DNA of 64,000 bases from Devosia salina (GCF_019504385.1 NZ_CP080590.1:3266001-3330000); one strand, 5' to 3'. Positions 40,361-50,831 are shown, numbered from the stretch's first letter. Made by a program: numbers and translations. The notes: generated by a model not told the origin, from the letters alone.

Positions 40361-41842
40361 CTAGGCTTCGACCGGCACGGGCGCCACAGGGCGCCCCTGG
40401 GGCTGGTTGCCGGCGCCCTTGAAGAAGAAGGCCAGCACCAGCACGAGGCCGAAGACCACCACCTGGTACCACAGCGCCAGCGCTGCGGAATCGGCGAAGG
40501 CGGCATGCGGGCCGGCGCCGGTGGCGAAGGAATTGCCCAGATGGGTGAAGAAGATTTCGCCCATCAGCGCAATGCCGAGCGCCCCACCCACCTGCTGGAA
40601 GGCCTGCAACGCGCCCGAACCTGCGCCGGCATCGCGCGGCGGCACGCTGCGCAGCACCAGCTGGAAGAGCGACGAGAATCCGAGGCCCAGGCCGATGCCG
40701 GCGATCAGCAGCGGCGGCAGGAACCACCAATGGTCGATCGTGTCGGTCACCCCGGCAATGATGAAGTGCAGCCAGGCAATGCCGAAGGTCAGCAGAGCCC
40801 CGGCCCCAGCCAGGCGGCTGCGCAGGTAATGCGAGCCGAAGCGGCCGGCAATGAAGGAGGCAATCAGCACGCCAACCGAGAAGGGGGTATTGGTCAGCCC
40901 CGATTCGAGCGGCGAGAAGTCGAAACCGGCCTGCAACAGCAGCGAAATCACCATGAACATGCCTGGAATACCCGAGGCAAAGACGGTGACCACGAAGGCG
41001 CCGAACATGAAGTCCTTGCTGCGCAGGAGGTCATGGTTGAGCAGCTGCGGCTCCCCGGCGGCGGCGCGGCGGCCCTGCCAGAGGTAGAATGCGCCCAGCA
41101 TGATGATGCCGAAGGCGATCATGCCGAAGGCCCAGAGCGGCCAGCCATAGGCGCGGCCTTCCACGATGGGAAACACAACCGAGACGATGCCCAGCCCGAA
41201 CAGTCCGATGCCGACATAGTCGTTCTTGAGGTCGGGATGGCCGGGGAGCCGCGCGATCAGCAGCCAGCCGGCAATGATGGCGGCAATGCCGATGGGCACG
41301 TTGACCAGGAAGATGGGCTGCCAGTCGAGCCCGAACAGATGCGCATCGATCAGCACGCCACCCAGGATGGGGCCGCAGACTGAAGCAAGGCCCGCCGACA
41401 GACCGAACAGCGAGAACGCCTGGCCGCGTTCCTGCGGCGGGAAGGTGACCGTGGCGATGGCCAGCACCTGCGGCGTCATCATCGCGCCGCCCAGCCCCTG
41501 CAGCACGCGGGCTCCGATCAGCAATTCGATGGAAGGCGCCATGCCGCACAGGGCCGAAGCCAGGGTGAAGGCGCCGACGCCCCAGAGGAACATATGCGTG
41601 CGCCCCACGATGTCGCCTAGCCGCCCGAAGGGCAAAAGCCCGAGGGCGAATGCCAGCACATAGGCGGCAATCACCCACTCGATCTGGCTGTCGGTCGCGC
41701 CAAGGTTTTCGCGCATCGAGGGCAACGCCACATTGACGATGGTGACGTCGATCAGATTCATGAAATTGGCGATCAGGAGGATCGCCAGGGAGAGCCAGCG
41801 GCGCGGATCAGGCGGCGCGGCCTCGGCGTGAGCTGCAGACAT
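40361..41842 (-). CDS. MFS multidrug efflux transporter, DHA2 (EmrB/QacA) type
   Basis: A 493-residue drug:H+ antiporter with about 14 membrane helices. The early segment LIDVTIVNVALPSMRENLGA is the DHA2 motif, followed by LPFGRLGDIVGRTHMFLWG (motif A) and LQGLGGAMMTPQVLAI. The late part has FQQVGGALGIALMGEIFF. No EmrA-type membrane fusion partner is adjacent, so it acts alone across the inner membrane. The gene starts three bases after the tetR stop and is co-transcribed with it, a common self-regulating pump arrangement. Confidence 0.94.
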   Translation of the reverse strand: MSAAHAEAAPPDPRRWLSLAILLIANFMNLIDVTIVNVALPSMRENLGATDSQIEWVIAAYVLAFALGLLPFGRLGDIVGRTHMFLWGVGAFTLASALCGMAPSIELLIGARVLQGLGGAMMTPQVLAIATVTFPPQERGQAFSLFGLSAGLASVCGPILGGVLIDAHLFGLDWQPIFLVNVPIGIAAIIAGWLLIARLPGHPDLKNDYVGIGLFGLGIVSVVFPIVEGRAYGWPLWAFGMIAFGIIMLGAFYLWQGRRAAAGEPQLLNHDLLRSKDFMFGAFVVTVFASGIPGMFMVISLLLQAGFDFSPLESGLTNTPFSVGVLIASFIAGRFGSHYLRSRLAGAGALLTFGIAWLHFIIAGVTDTIDHWWFLPPLLIAGIGLGLGFSSLFQLVLRSVPPRDAGAGSGALQAFQQVGGALGIALMGEIFFTHLGNSFATGAGPHAAFADSAALALWYQVVVFGLVLVLAFFFKGAGNQPQGRPVAPVPVEA

Positions 41843-41844
41843 TG

Positions 41845-42450
41845 TTAGTCCCCTTTGCTGGCGGGCGCCTTGAAGGCCCGCTCGATTTCTGAAAACGCCG
41901 CTTCGATTTCCGAGCGGTCGGGATGCGAGCTGCGCCAGCCGGCCACCGTGCCCAGGAAGATGTGGGCGGCCGCCTGCGGATCGAGGTCGGCACGAAGCGT
42001 GCCGTCCCTGACGCCAAGCGCGAAAATGTCGGCGAGCATCTGTCGCCAGTGGCCGGTCATCGGCCGGATAATGGCGGCGATCGAGGGATCGCGACGCGAC
42101 CGCTCGATGAGTTCGGCCATGATGCTGAGCCGGTCGGGTGCCTCGAACAGGGTTTCGATGACGTCCTCGATTTCCATGCGCAGCAGTTCCAGCCCCGTAC
42201 GTCCTTCGCGCGGGCGCCGCATGCCCTGGTCGCGAAATTCCTCCTTGAGGCTTTGCGCGACCAGCGCCACCAGGGCTTCCTTGCTCGGCACGTGATAGTG
42301 GAGCGTGGCGATATTGATGCCCACACGGGCGGCAATGTCGCGCGTTCGCAAACCTTCAAGGCCTCTTTCGACGATGATCGCCCTGGCGGCCCGCGCAATG
42401 GCAAGCCGGCGTTCATCGCCACTCTCTCGTTTTGGGCAATCCACCTGCAT
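41845..42450 (-). CDS. TetR-family transcriptional repressor
   Basis: A 201-residue regulator. The helix-turn-helix is GLRTRDIAARVGINIATLHYHVPSKEALV, preceded by RRLAIARAARAIIVERGLEG, which fits the TetR N-terminal domain; the C-terminal ligand domain is helical and unrecognised. It is the first gene of a tetR-MFS pair. A perfect 7-bp inverted repeat lies 32 bases upstream and is the likely operator. An in-frame GTG at 42465 is a possible earlier start. The ligand is probably a substrate of the pump. Confidence 0.9.
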   Translation of the reverse strand: MQVDCPKRESGDERRLAIARAARAIIVERGLEGLRTRDIAARVGINIATLHYHVPSKEALVALVAQSLKEEFRDQGMRRPREGRTGLELLRMEIEDVIETLFEAPDRLSIMAELIERSRRDPSIAAIIRPMTGHWRQMLADIFALGVRDGTLRADLDPQAAAHIFLGTVAGWRSSHPDRSEIEAAFSEIERAFKAPASKGD

Positions 42451-42481
42451 GACGCGGACATACACGGCGATCCAGATTTAA

Positions 42482-42497
42482 TCAATCACTTGATTGA
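42482..42497. promoter_or_regulatory. TetR operator candidate
   Basis: Perfect inverted repeat TCAATCA-CT-TGATTGA (arms 42482-42488 and 42491-42497) in an AT-rich stretch just upstream of tetR. Size and symmetry fit TetR-family operators. Confidence 0.7.
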
Positions 42498-42628
42498 GAT
42501 ATTTCAGCTATGCGCGGGCCGCAACATCGGGCCCCTCTCCCTGATCGACCTTGTGGACTGCCAGATTGACAATTGCTGTCAGCAGGCGTCCATCACCCCA
42601 TGTTCACGCCCACCCTTCGGGAATGCCA

Positions 42629-44146
42629 ATGACCGACTATGTCCGCAAGATCCTGACCTCCTCGGTCTATGAGGTCGCCATACAGACCCCGCTGGAAAAG
42701 ATGGAACTGCTCTCTGCGCGGCTGGGCCACACCATCCTGGTCAAGCGCGAGGACCTGCAGCCGGTCTTTTCCTTCAAGATCCGTGGCGCCCATAACCGCA
42801 TCGTGCACCTGTCTGCCGAAGAACGCGCCCGTGGCGTCATCTGTGCCTCCGCCGGCAACCATGCCCAGGGGGTGGCCCTCTCCGCGACGCGTCTGGGCAT
42901 CAGGGCAGTTGTGGTGATGCCGACCACCACCCCGATCATCAAGGTCAATGCCGTCAAGCGCCTGGGCGGCGAGGTCGTGCTCTTCGGCGATGGCTTCGAC
43001 GCCGCCCGCGCCCATGCCACAACCCTGGCCGAGCGGCACGGCTATGTCTTCGTGCATCCCTTCGACGACCCCGACGTCATCGCTGGCCAGGGCACGATCG
43101 GGCTCGAACTGATGCGCCAGCACCCCGAACCGATCGGCGCTATCTATGTGCCGGTGGGCGGCGGGGGCCTTGCCGCCGGCATTGCCAGCTTCGTGAAATT
43201 CCTGCGGCCCGAAATCCGCGTCATCGGGGTCGAGCCGGACGAAGCGGCCAGCATGCAGGCGGCCATCGCGGCCGGCCGGCCCGTACCGCTTGACCGGGTG
43301 GGACTGTTTGCCGATGGCGTGGCCGTGCGCCAGGTGGGCGAGGAAACCTTCCGGCTCTGCCGCGACCTGCTCGATGACATCGTGACCGTCACAGCCGACG
43401 AAATCTGTGCCGCCATCAAGGACATCTTCGACGACCATCGCGCCATTACCGAACCGGCCGGGGCCCTGGCGCTGGCGGGCCTCAGGCGCGACATCGAAAA
43501 CGGCAACGCACCCGAGGGAGCGCTGATCGCCATCAATTCGGGCGCCAATGTCAATTTCGACCGGCTACGCTACGTGGCAGAGCGTGCCGAGATCGGCGAG
43601 CGTGCGGAGGCGCTGCTGGCCGTGACCATCCCGGAACGTCCCGGCAGCTACCGCGCCTTCATCCGGCTCATCGGCAGCCGCGCCGTCACCGAGTTCAACT
43701 ATCGCTACGCCCCCGGCTCAAGCGCCCATATCTTTGTGGGCATCAAGCTCTCCGGCGGCGATGCCGAGAAGCATGACATCATTGCCATGCTCGAGGCCAA
43801 CGACCTTTCGGTGACGGACCTCACCGACAACGAGGTGGCCAAGCTCCATGTCCGGCATATGGTGGGGGGACGGGCCGCCGGCATCAGCGACGAAATGGTG
43901 TTCCGCTTCCAGTTTCCCGAGCGCCCGGGCGCCCTGCTGAAATTCCTTGAAGGCCTCAACGATGCCTGGAACATCACCCTGTTCCACTATCGCAATCACG
44001 GCGCCGACTATGGCCGGGTGCTGGTCGGCATCGAAGTGCCGGAGCATACCAAGGGCGACTTCTTCGGCCATATCGACGCTATCGGTTTTCCCTATTGGGA
44101 CGAGACCGACAACCCTGCCTATCGGCAATTTCTCAATTTGGAATAG
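42629..44146 (+). CDS. ilvA: Biosynthetic threonine ammonia-lyase (threonine dehydratase)
   Basis: IlvA deaminates threonine to 2-oxobutanoate, the first step of isoleucine synthesis. The 505-residue product has the PLP lysine in PVFSFKIRGAHNR near residue 53, the glycine-rich phosphate loop PVGGGGLAAGIASF, and ICASAGNHAQGVALSA. Two C-terminal ACT-like regulatory subdomains follow (ALLAVTIPERPGSYRAFI and EMVFRFQFPERPGALLKFL), so feedback by isoleucine is expected. Length equals the long, regulated form. ATG 42629 is preferred (GGGAA upstream); ATG 42623 is two codons earlier. Confidence 0.96.
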   Translation: MTDYVRKILTSSVYEVAIQTPLEKMELLSARLGHTILVKREDLQPVFSFKIRGAHNRIVHLSAEERARGVICASAGNHAQGVALSATRLGIRAVVVMPTTTPIIKVNAVKRLGGEVVLFGDGFDAARAHATTLAERHGYVFVHPFDDPDVIAGQGTIGLELMRQHPEPIGAIYVPVGGGGLAAGIASFVKFLRPEIRVIGVEPDEAASMQAAIAAGRPVPLDRVGLFADGVAVRQVGEETFRLCRDLLDDIVTVTADEICAAIKDIFDDHRAITEPAGALALAGLRRDIENGNAPEGALIAINSGANVNFDRLRYVAERAEIGERAEALLAVTIPERPGSYRAFIRLIGSRAVTEFNYRYAPGSSAHIFVGIKLSGGDAEKHDIIAMLEANDLSVTDLTDNEVAKLHVRHMVGGRAAGISDEMVFRFQFPERPGALLKFLEGLNDAWNITLFHYRNHGADYGRVLVGIEVPEHTKGDFFGHIDAIGFPYWDETDNPAYRQFLNLE

Positions 44147-44317
44147 TCCACCCGCGCAGGCGCGGTGACATTAGGCTGAAATATACCGCATCTAAAGCGA
44201 TCCGACCCATTTCCGCCACGAGTCCATTGCATTTGCGCGGGCAAGGGGCAAATTGCAGGGACGAGGCGCTGAACTGGAGGGCTCCGGTCGCGTGCAAGTC
44301 ATATTGAGGGAAATAGA

Positions 44318-45550
44318 ATGATCAGAATGATCAAGACGACCGGACTTCTGGCAACGACCGGACTGACGACGCTGGCGCTTATGCAGCCGGCCATGGCACT
44401 CGACGCCGAGACCTTCGTGAACCGCGTCGAAACGGTCTACAAGGCCATGGGTTATGACCTGAGCTTTGGCGCCGCCACGCTCTCGGGCGACACCATCACC
44501 GTGGACGGCGTCACCGTCAACGTGCCGGGCGCCGACATGGAGCCCACGGTGCTCGATACCGAACTGACCTTTTCGGGCGTCGTCGAGAATGACGATGGCA
44601 GTTACTTTGCCGACAGCCTGACCGTGCCCGATATCGACATGGAATTCGGCGACGACCATGTGGGCCATTTGACCCTGGTGGACATGGTTGCCGAGGATCT
44701 CTGGCTGCCCCCCGAGGGCCAGACCAGCGCCGACGTACTGCTCCAGGTGGTGGGCCGCATGGCGACCGGGCCGCTGACCCTGAGCCGCGATGGTGTCGAG
44801 GTGGTCAAGATCGACGGCATGGAAGCCGCCTCCGAATTTGCCTATGACGACAACGACGCGCTGGAGTCGATTTCCTCTTCGCTGTCCATCTCCAACATCT
44901 GGGCCGATCTGAGCACGGTGGGCGAGGAAGAGCCCGAGGCCGGCGCGGTGATCGCGGCGCTGGGCCTGACCACTGTGAGCGGCAATATCACCCAGTCGAT
45001 CGACTGGACCATGGCCGATGGCCATCTGGCGGTGAACGAATTCCTGCTCGATTTTGCCGATATCGGTGCGCTCAACATCACTGCCGACGTGGCCGGCTTC
45101 ACCCCCGCAATGCTCGACAAGATCTACGCGCTGCAAAGCTCCGATCTCGATCCGGCCAGCGAGGAAGCCCAGGCCAAGCAGATGATGGCGGGCATGGAAA
45201 TCGCCCAGGCCATGACCATTTCCGGCCTTGGCATCCGCTATGACGATGCCGGCCTCACGCCCAGGCTGCTCGACATGTTCGCGGCCCAGTCCGGCGCCGA
45301 TCGCGGCGCCTTCGTGGAAGGCCTCAAGACCATGCTCCCCGCCATGATCGCCGAAAGCGGCATTCCGGCGCTTGGCGATCTCGTGGTACCGCCGGTCTCG
45401 GCCTTCCTCGACGATCCCAGGAGCCTGGAAGTCGCGGTCAAGCCGGCCACGCCGACCAGCGTGCTGGTCCTGGCAGCCGCTGCGTCCAATCCAGCCAGCC
45501 TGATCCAGGCCCTCGGCCTCTCGGTCACGGCCAACCAGAAGTCCAAGTAA
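44318..45550 (+). CDS. Exported protein of unknown function
   Basis: A 410-residue protein with a clean signal peptide (cut near AMALDAE), rich in Asp, Glu and small residues, and with no cysteine. The body alternates beta-strand-like segments (GAATLSGDTITVDGVTVNV, YFADSLTVPDIDMEFGDD) with hydrophobic Ala-rich stretches, and has two internally similar halves of the form ...ALNITADVAGF and ...AMTISGLGIRYDDAG. This is reminiscent of AsmA/DUF945-like periplasmic lipid-associated proteins but I cannot assign a family. GAGGGA precedes the start. It is monocistronic with a good terminator. Confidence 0.75.
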   Translation: MIRMIKTTGLLATTGLTTLALMQPAMALDAETFVNRVETVYKAMGYDLSFGAATLSGDTITVDGVTVNVPGADMEPTVLDTELTFSGVVENDDGSYFADSLTVPDIDMEFGDDHVGHLTLVDMVAEDLWLPPEGQTSADVLLQVVGRMATGPLTLSRDGVEVVKIDGMEAASEFAYDDNDALESISSSLSISNIWADLSTVGEEEPEAGAVIAALGLTTVSGNITQSIDWTMADGHLAVNEFLLDFADIGALNITADVAGFTPAMLDKIYALQSSDLDPASEEAQAKQMMAGMEIAQAMTISGLGIRYDDAGLTPRLLDMFAAQSGADRGAFVEGLKTMLPAMIAESGIPALGDLVVPPVSAFLDDPRSLEVAVKPATPTSVLVLAAAASNPASLIQALGLSVTANQKSK

Positions 45551-45557
45551 GCGCTTG

Positions 45558-45585
45558 TGGCGGGGCCTTCAGGCCCCGCCATTGT
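45558..45585 (+). terminator. Terminator of the unknown exported protein gene
   Basis: Perfect 10-bp stem TGGCGGGGCC/GGCCCCGCCA (45558-45567 and 45572-45581) with a TTCA loop, seven bases after the stop. Confidence 0.75.
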
Positions 45586-45631
45586 CCCGGGCGCTGATGA
45601 AGCCTTCACTCATTTGTGCCAGAATGCGCCC

Positions 45632-46333
45632 ATGACCAGTTTGCGCCTGCCCCATACCAGCCTCGATCACGTCACCGACTGGGTGTTCGACCTCGACAAC
45701 ACCCTCTATCCGCGCGAGTGCAATCTCTTCGCGCAGATCGATACGCTGATCACCCGCTATGTGATGGACATCACCCAGCTCGATTTTGCCGATGCCCGCG
45801 CCCTGCAGAAGGACTATTACCGCGACTATGGCACCACGCTGAACGGGCTGATGCAGCGCCACACGGTCGATCCGGATCACTTCCTTACCACCGTCCACGC
45901 CATCGACTATTCCCCCGTCGACCCGCGTCCGGACCTCGTGGAGGCCATCCGCGCCCTGCCGGGCCGCAAGTTCATCCTCACCAATGGCGATACCGGCCAC
46001 GCCCGCGCGGTGCTCGCCCGGCTGGGCGGCGACGACCTGTTCGAGCATGTGCACGACATCCGCGCCATGACCTTTGTCCCCAAGCCGCACCGGGCCGCCT
46101 ATGATGGCTTCTTTGCCCTGCACGATATCGAACCGACCCGCGCCATCATGTTCGATGATCTCGAAAAGAATCTCGTCGTGCCGCATGAGGTGGGCATGGC
46201 AACAGTGCAGGTGATCGCCGGCGAAGACTTCGCCCATGAACAGGTGGAAGCCTGGGAGCTGGGGCAATCGACCGGCCCGCATGTGCACCACGTGACCGCC
46301 GACCTGGCCGGTTTCCTGCGCAGCCTGCCCTGA
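45632..46333 (+). CDS. HAD-superfamily pyrimidine 5'-nucleotidase-like phosphatase
   Basis: A 233-residue HAD phosphatase. Motif I is VFDLDNTLYPRE with the nucleophile Asp, motif II is FILTNGDTGHA, motif III lysine is in FVPKPHRAAYDGFF, and motif IV is IMFDDLEKNL. The NTLYP variant and the helical cap between motif I and II are characteristic of the SDT1-like pyrimidine 5'-nucleotidase group, which dephosphorylates UMP/CMP or detoxifies modified pyrimidines. The start at ATG 45632 was chosen by homology of the N-terminus (a few residues before the motif). It is followed by an ABC exporter gene after 90 bases. Confidence 0.88.
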   Translation: MTSLRLPHTSLDHVTDWVFDLDNTLYPRECNLFAQIDTLITRYVMDITQLDFADARALQKDYYRDYGTTLNGLMQRHTVDPDHFLTTVHAIDYSPVDPRPDLVEAIRALPGRKFILTNGDTGHARAVLARLGGDDLFEHVHDIRAMTFVPKPHRAAYDGFFALHDIEPTRAIMFDDLEKNLVVPHEVGMATVQVIAGEDFAHEQVEAWELGQSTGPHVHHVTADLAGFLRSLP

Positions 46334-46422
46334 AGGCCGGGCCCGCCAGCCTGTCCAAAAGGTAATGCAGCCAAGCTCTTGTGCCTATTCCCGCCGCAGC
46401 CGGGACGCACTACATTGGCGCC

Positions 46423-48300
<1,878 letters not shown>

Positions 48301-48337
48301 CGCGGTACGCCACTATTCGCGGGACTGACGGCGCCTT

Positions 48338-48431
48338 CGCCTCCCTCCCCTTGAGGGAGGGAGGCTTCGGGCCTTGACACTAGTGTTCATCGTCTCCCTC
48401 CCCCTTGTGGGGAGGGATTAAGGGTGGGGGT
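48338..48431. repeat. Palindromic repeat block upstream of arsR
   Basis: CCTCCCTCCCC-TTGA-GGGAGGGAGG (48340-48364) is followed by AGTGTTCATCGTCTCCCTCC and CCCTTGTGGGGAGGG (48382-48416), then AAGGGTGGGGGT. The second part is shared with 25598-25632. It marks the left border of the metal-resistance region. Confidence 0.7.
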
Positions 48432-48469
48432 ATCGTCATACCGCCCTTCGCCGTCTTGCAACTGTCACA

Positions 48470-48493
48470 ATATATCGATAAATCCCGATATAT
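48470..48493. promoter_or_regulatory. ArsR operator overlapping the arsR start codon
   Basis: Perfect 8-bp inverted repeat ATATATCG/CGATATAT (48470-48477 and 48486-48493) with an 8-base spacer. The right arm covers the first two bases of the arsR ATG. A TTGCAA (48456-48461) is spaced 16-17 bases from ATAAAT/TAAATC in the spacer, so the operator also covers the -10 element. Confidence 0.75.
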
Positions 48494-48845
48494 GGATGAC
48501 ATAACCATCATCGAGGCCCTCTCGGCCCTGGCCCAGCCATCGCGCCTCGCGGCTTTCCGCCTCGTGGTCGAACATGAGCCCCATGGCCTGCCCGCCGGCG
48601 AAATCGCCCGCCGGCTCGACGTGCCGCAAAACACGATGTCGAGCCATCTGGCCCAGTTGACGCGCGCCGGGCTGCTGAGCGCCGAACGGCAGGGCCGCAC
48701 CATCACCTATCGCGCCGACATCAATCGCATGCGCGATGTCATGTCCTATCTCGTCAATGACTGCTGCGGCGGCCGCCCTGAGCTCTGCGCGCCGCTGATC
48801 GAAGACATCACCCCCTGCTGCGTTCCCGAGGACATTCGCCAATGA
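48492..48845 (+). CDS. arsR: Arsenic-responsive ArsR repressor
   Basis: A 117-residue winged-helix repressor that should release the operon when As(III) binds. The HTH is GEIARRLDVPQNTMSSHLAQLTRAGL. The likely As(III) ligands are C-terminal cysteines in NDCCGGRPELCAPL, with two more in ITPCCVPED, rather than in the HTH as in the R773 protein. No Shine-Dalgarno precedes ATG 48492 and the predicted transcription start falls on or next to it, so the mRNA may be leaderless. It overlaps arsC by 4 bases and leads a four-gene operon. Confidence 0.92.
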   Translation: MDDITIIEALSALAQPSRLAAFRLVVEHEPHGLPAGEIARRLDVPQNTMSSHLAQLTRAGLLSAERQGRTITYRADINRMRDVMSYLVNDCCGGRPELCAPLIEDITPCCVPEDIRQ

Positions 48846-49366
48846 ACGACCGCGTCTACAACGTGCTGTTTCTATGCACCGGCAATTCGGCCCGCTCCGT
48901 ACTGGGAGAGGCGATCATGAACGCCGTGCCGGGAGGCAAATTCAAGGCCTGGTCGGCCGGCAGTCAGCCCAGGGGCGAGGTCAATCCGCTGACCCTGCAC
49001 ACACTCAGGGAAATGGGCCTGCCCACCGAGGGCTACCGGTCGAAATCCTGGGACGAGTTCGCCGCGCCGGGCGCGCCGCAGCTCGATTTCGTCTTTACCG
49101 TCTGTGACGATGCCGCCGGCGAGACCTGCCCCTATTGGCCCGGCCAGCCGATGACCGCCCATTGGGGTGTCGCCGACCCGGCAGCGGTCGAGGGCAGTGA
49201 ACTGGACAAGGTCAACGCCTTCCGCGACGCTGCCAACTATCTGCGCCGCCGCATCGAGGTTTTCACCGCGCTGCCCCTCGCCACCATCGACCGCATGTCG
49301 CTGCAGAACAAGCTCAAGGACATCGGCAAGCTCGATGGCGCCACCGACAAGGCCAATAATGACTGA
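48842..49366 (+). CDS. arsC: Arsenate reductase, low-molecular-weight phosphatase type
   Basis: A 174-residue ArsC of the LMW-phosphatase (thioredoxin-coupled) class that reduces As(V) to As(III). The CX5R loop is LCTGNSARS near residue 12, and two further redox cysteines are in FTVCDDAAGETCPYWPG, the arrangement used for the internal disulfide cascade. The general acid Asp is in VADPAAVEG. It overlaps arsR and the aquaporin gene at its two ends (4 and 8 bases). A second, unrelated arsenate reductase is encoded two genes later. Confidence 0.93.
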   Translation: MNDRVYNVLFLCTGNSARSVLGEAIMNAVPGGKFKAWSAGSQPRGEVNPLTLHTLREMGLPTEGYRSKSWDEFAAPGAPQLDFVFTVCDDAAGETCPYWPGQPMTAHWGVADPAAVEGSELDKVNAFRDAANYLRRRIEVFTALPLATIDRMSLQNKLKDIGKLDGATDKANND

Positions 49367-50030
49367 TCGTCTCCGCCCACTGGCCGCCGAAGCGCTCGGC
49401 ACTGCCATTCTCGTCGCCACCGTGGTCGGCTCGGGCATCATGGCCCAGCGCCTGACCACCGATATCGGCCTGGCCTTGCTCGCCAATACCATCGCCACCG
49501 GCGCCATCCTCGTCGTGCTCATCGGCATCCTGGCGCCGCTCTCGGGCGCGCATTTCAACCCGGCGGTGACGCTGGTCATGGCCCTCAGGCGCCAGCTTTC
49601 GGCCGGCGACGCGGCGCTCTACATGGTGTGCCAGATCGGCGGCGCCATGCTGGGCACATTGATCGCGCATCTGATGTTCGACCTGCCGCTGCTTTCGGCC
49701 TATGCTGACCCGCGCACTGGCCCCAGCCAGTGGCTGAGCGAGGCCGTGGCGACATTCGGCCTGCTGCTCACAATCCTGCTTTCGCTCAAGCACCCCGCCG
49801 AGCAGATCGCCCTGCGCGTCGGCCTCTATATCACCGCCGCCTACTGGTTCACCGCCTCGACCTCCTACGCCAATCCGGCCGTGACCATCGGCCGGGCGCT
49901 GACGTCAAGCTTCGCCGGCATCGGCCCCGCCGACGTGCCCGGCTTCATCCTCGCCCAGATCGTAGGGGCCCTGCTCGCCCTCGGCGTCACCGCCTGGTTG
50001 CTCCGGCCAACAATGAAGGTCTCACCATGA
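49359..50030 (+). CDS. aqpS: Aquaglyceroporin-type channel, probably AqpS for arsenite exit
   Basis: A 223-residue MIP channel with six membrane helices and both half-helix NPA motifs (GAHFNPAVTLVM near residue 65 and SYANPAVTIGRAL near residue 165). In Sinorhizobium an aquaglyceroporin in the ars operon lets As(III) made by ArsC flow out down its gradient; the same job is likely here because no ArsB or Acr3 efflux pump is in the operon. The second motif region has TIGRAL in place of a bulky selectivity residue set, consistent with a wide pore. It overlaps both neighbours (8 and 4 bases), so all four genes are coupled. Confidence 0.9.
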   Translation: MTDRLRPLAAEALGTAILVATVVGSGIMAQRLTTDIGLALLANTIATGAILVVLIGILAPLSGAHFNPAVTLVMALRRQLSAGDAALYMVCQIGGAMLGTLIAHLMFDLPLLSAYADPRTGPSQWLSEAVATFGLLLTILLSLKHPAEQIALRVGLYITAAYWFTASTSYANPAVTIGRALTSSFAGIGPADVPGFILAQIVGALLALGVTAWLLRPTMKVSP

Positions 50031-50446
50031 GCGTCACCATCTATCACAACCCCGATTGTGGCACCTCGCGCAACACCCTGGCCATGATCCGCGGGGCCGG
50101 CATCGAGCCCCGGATTGTCCTCTATGTCGAGAACCCACCCGACCGGGCCCGGCTGGTGGAGCTGATCGATCGCGCCGGCCTCAGCGTGCGCGAGGCCATT
50201 CGGATCAAGGACACGCCCTATTTCGAACTCGGCCTCGACAATCCCGATCTCTCGGACGAGGAACTCATCGAGGCCATGCTGGCCGACCCCATCCTCATCA
50301 ACCGGCCCTTTGTCGAGACGCCCCACGGCGTTCGCCTCTGCCGTCCCTCCGAAATCGTGCTCGACATCTTGCCCGAGGCCCTCGGTATTCCCTTCACCAA
50401 GGAAGATGGTGAAGTCGTCATCGACGCTGCCGGCAACCGCGTCTGA
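50027..50446 (+). CDS. arsC: Arsenate reductase, glutaredoxin-coupled type
   Basis: A 139-residue ArsC of the ArsC/Spx/YffB fold. The active-site cysteine is in YHNPDCGTSRNTLAMI near residue 12. The conserved arginines that hold arsenate appear in REAIRIKD and INRPFVETPHGVRLCRP. It reduces As(V) with glutathione and glutaredoxin, unlike the phosphatase-type enzyme in the same operon. It is coupled to aqpS by an ATGA overlap. Two mechanistically distinct reductases in one operon widen the reducing systems that can be used. Confidence 0.94.
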   Translation: MSVTIYHNPDCGTSRNTLAMIRGAGIEPRIVLYVENPPDRARLVELIDRAGLSVREAIRIKDTPYFELGLDNPDLSDEELIEAMLADPILINRPFVETPHGVRLCRPSEIVLDILPEALGIPFTKEDGEVVIDAAGNRV

Positions 50447-50507
50447 CTGGTCAGCCGGGCCGAAGCACCCTAACTATGGGTGCCGACGCCCAAGCGGACC
50501 CGATACC

Positions 50508-50831
50508 GTGCCCCTGCCTGAAGACAATCACCTGACCGTCATCGCCGAGACCTATCGGCTTCTGGGCGACCCGACACGGCTCAAGGTCGTCCTCACCTGC
50601 CTGGAGGGCGCCATTGCCGTCGGCGACATCGCAACCGCCATCGGCGCCAGTCCCTCCCTCGTCAGCCACCATCTGCGCCTCCTCCGCGCCGCCCGCCTCG
50701 TCCGCTTCACCCGCCGCAACAAGCAGGTGTTCTACCAGGTGGCCGACGACCATATCGCGCGCATGCTGACAGACATGCTCGCCCACGCCATGGAGGATCA
50801 CGAGCCGGGCGAGGACGACGCACAGGACTAG
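50508..50831 (+). CDS. SmtB/CzrA-type zinc-responsive ArsR-family repressor
   Basis: A 107-residue winged-helix protein that differs from the first ArsR. The HTH is VGDIATAIGASPSLVSHHLRLLRAARLV. The C-terminal alpha-5 helix has the exact SmtB/CzrA zinc motif D-x-H-x10-H-x2-E (in VADDHIARM and LAHAMED). It has one cysteine only, so As sensing is unlikely. The likely target is the cation diffusion facilitator 1.4 kb downstream, whose promoter has an SmtB-type palindrome. The start is a GTG at 50508; no strong Shine-Dalgarno is visible. It lies 61 bases after arsC and may be read from the ars promoter. Confidence 0.88.
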   Translation: MPLPEDNHLTVIAETYRLLGDPTRLKVVLTCLEGAIAVGDIATAIGASPSLVSHHLRLLRAARLVRFTRRNKQVFYQVADDHIARMLTDMLAHAMEDHEPGEDDAQD

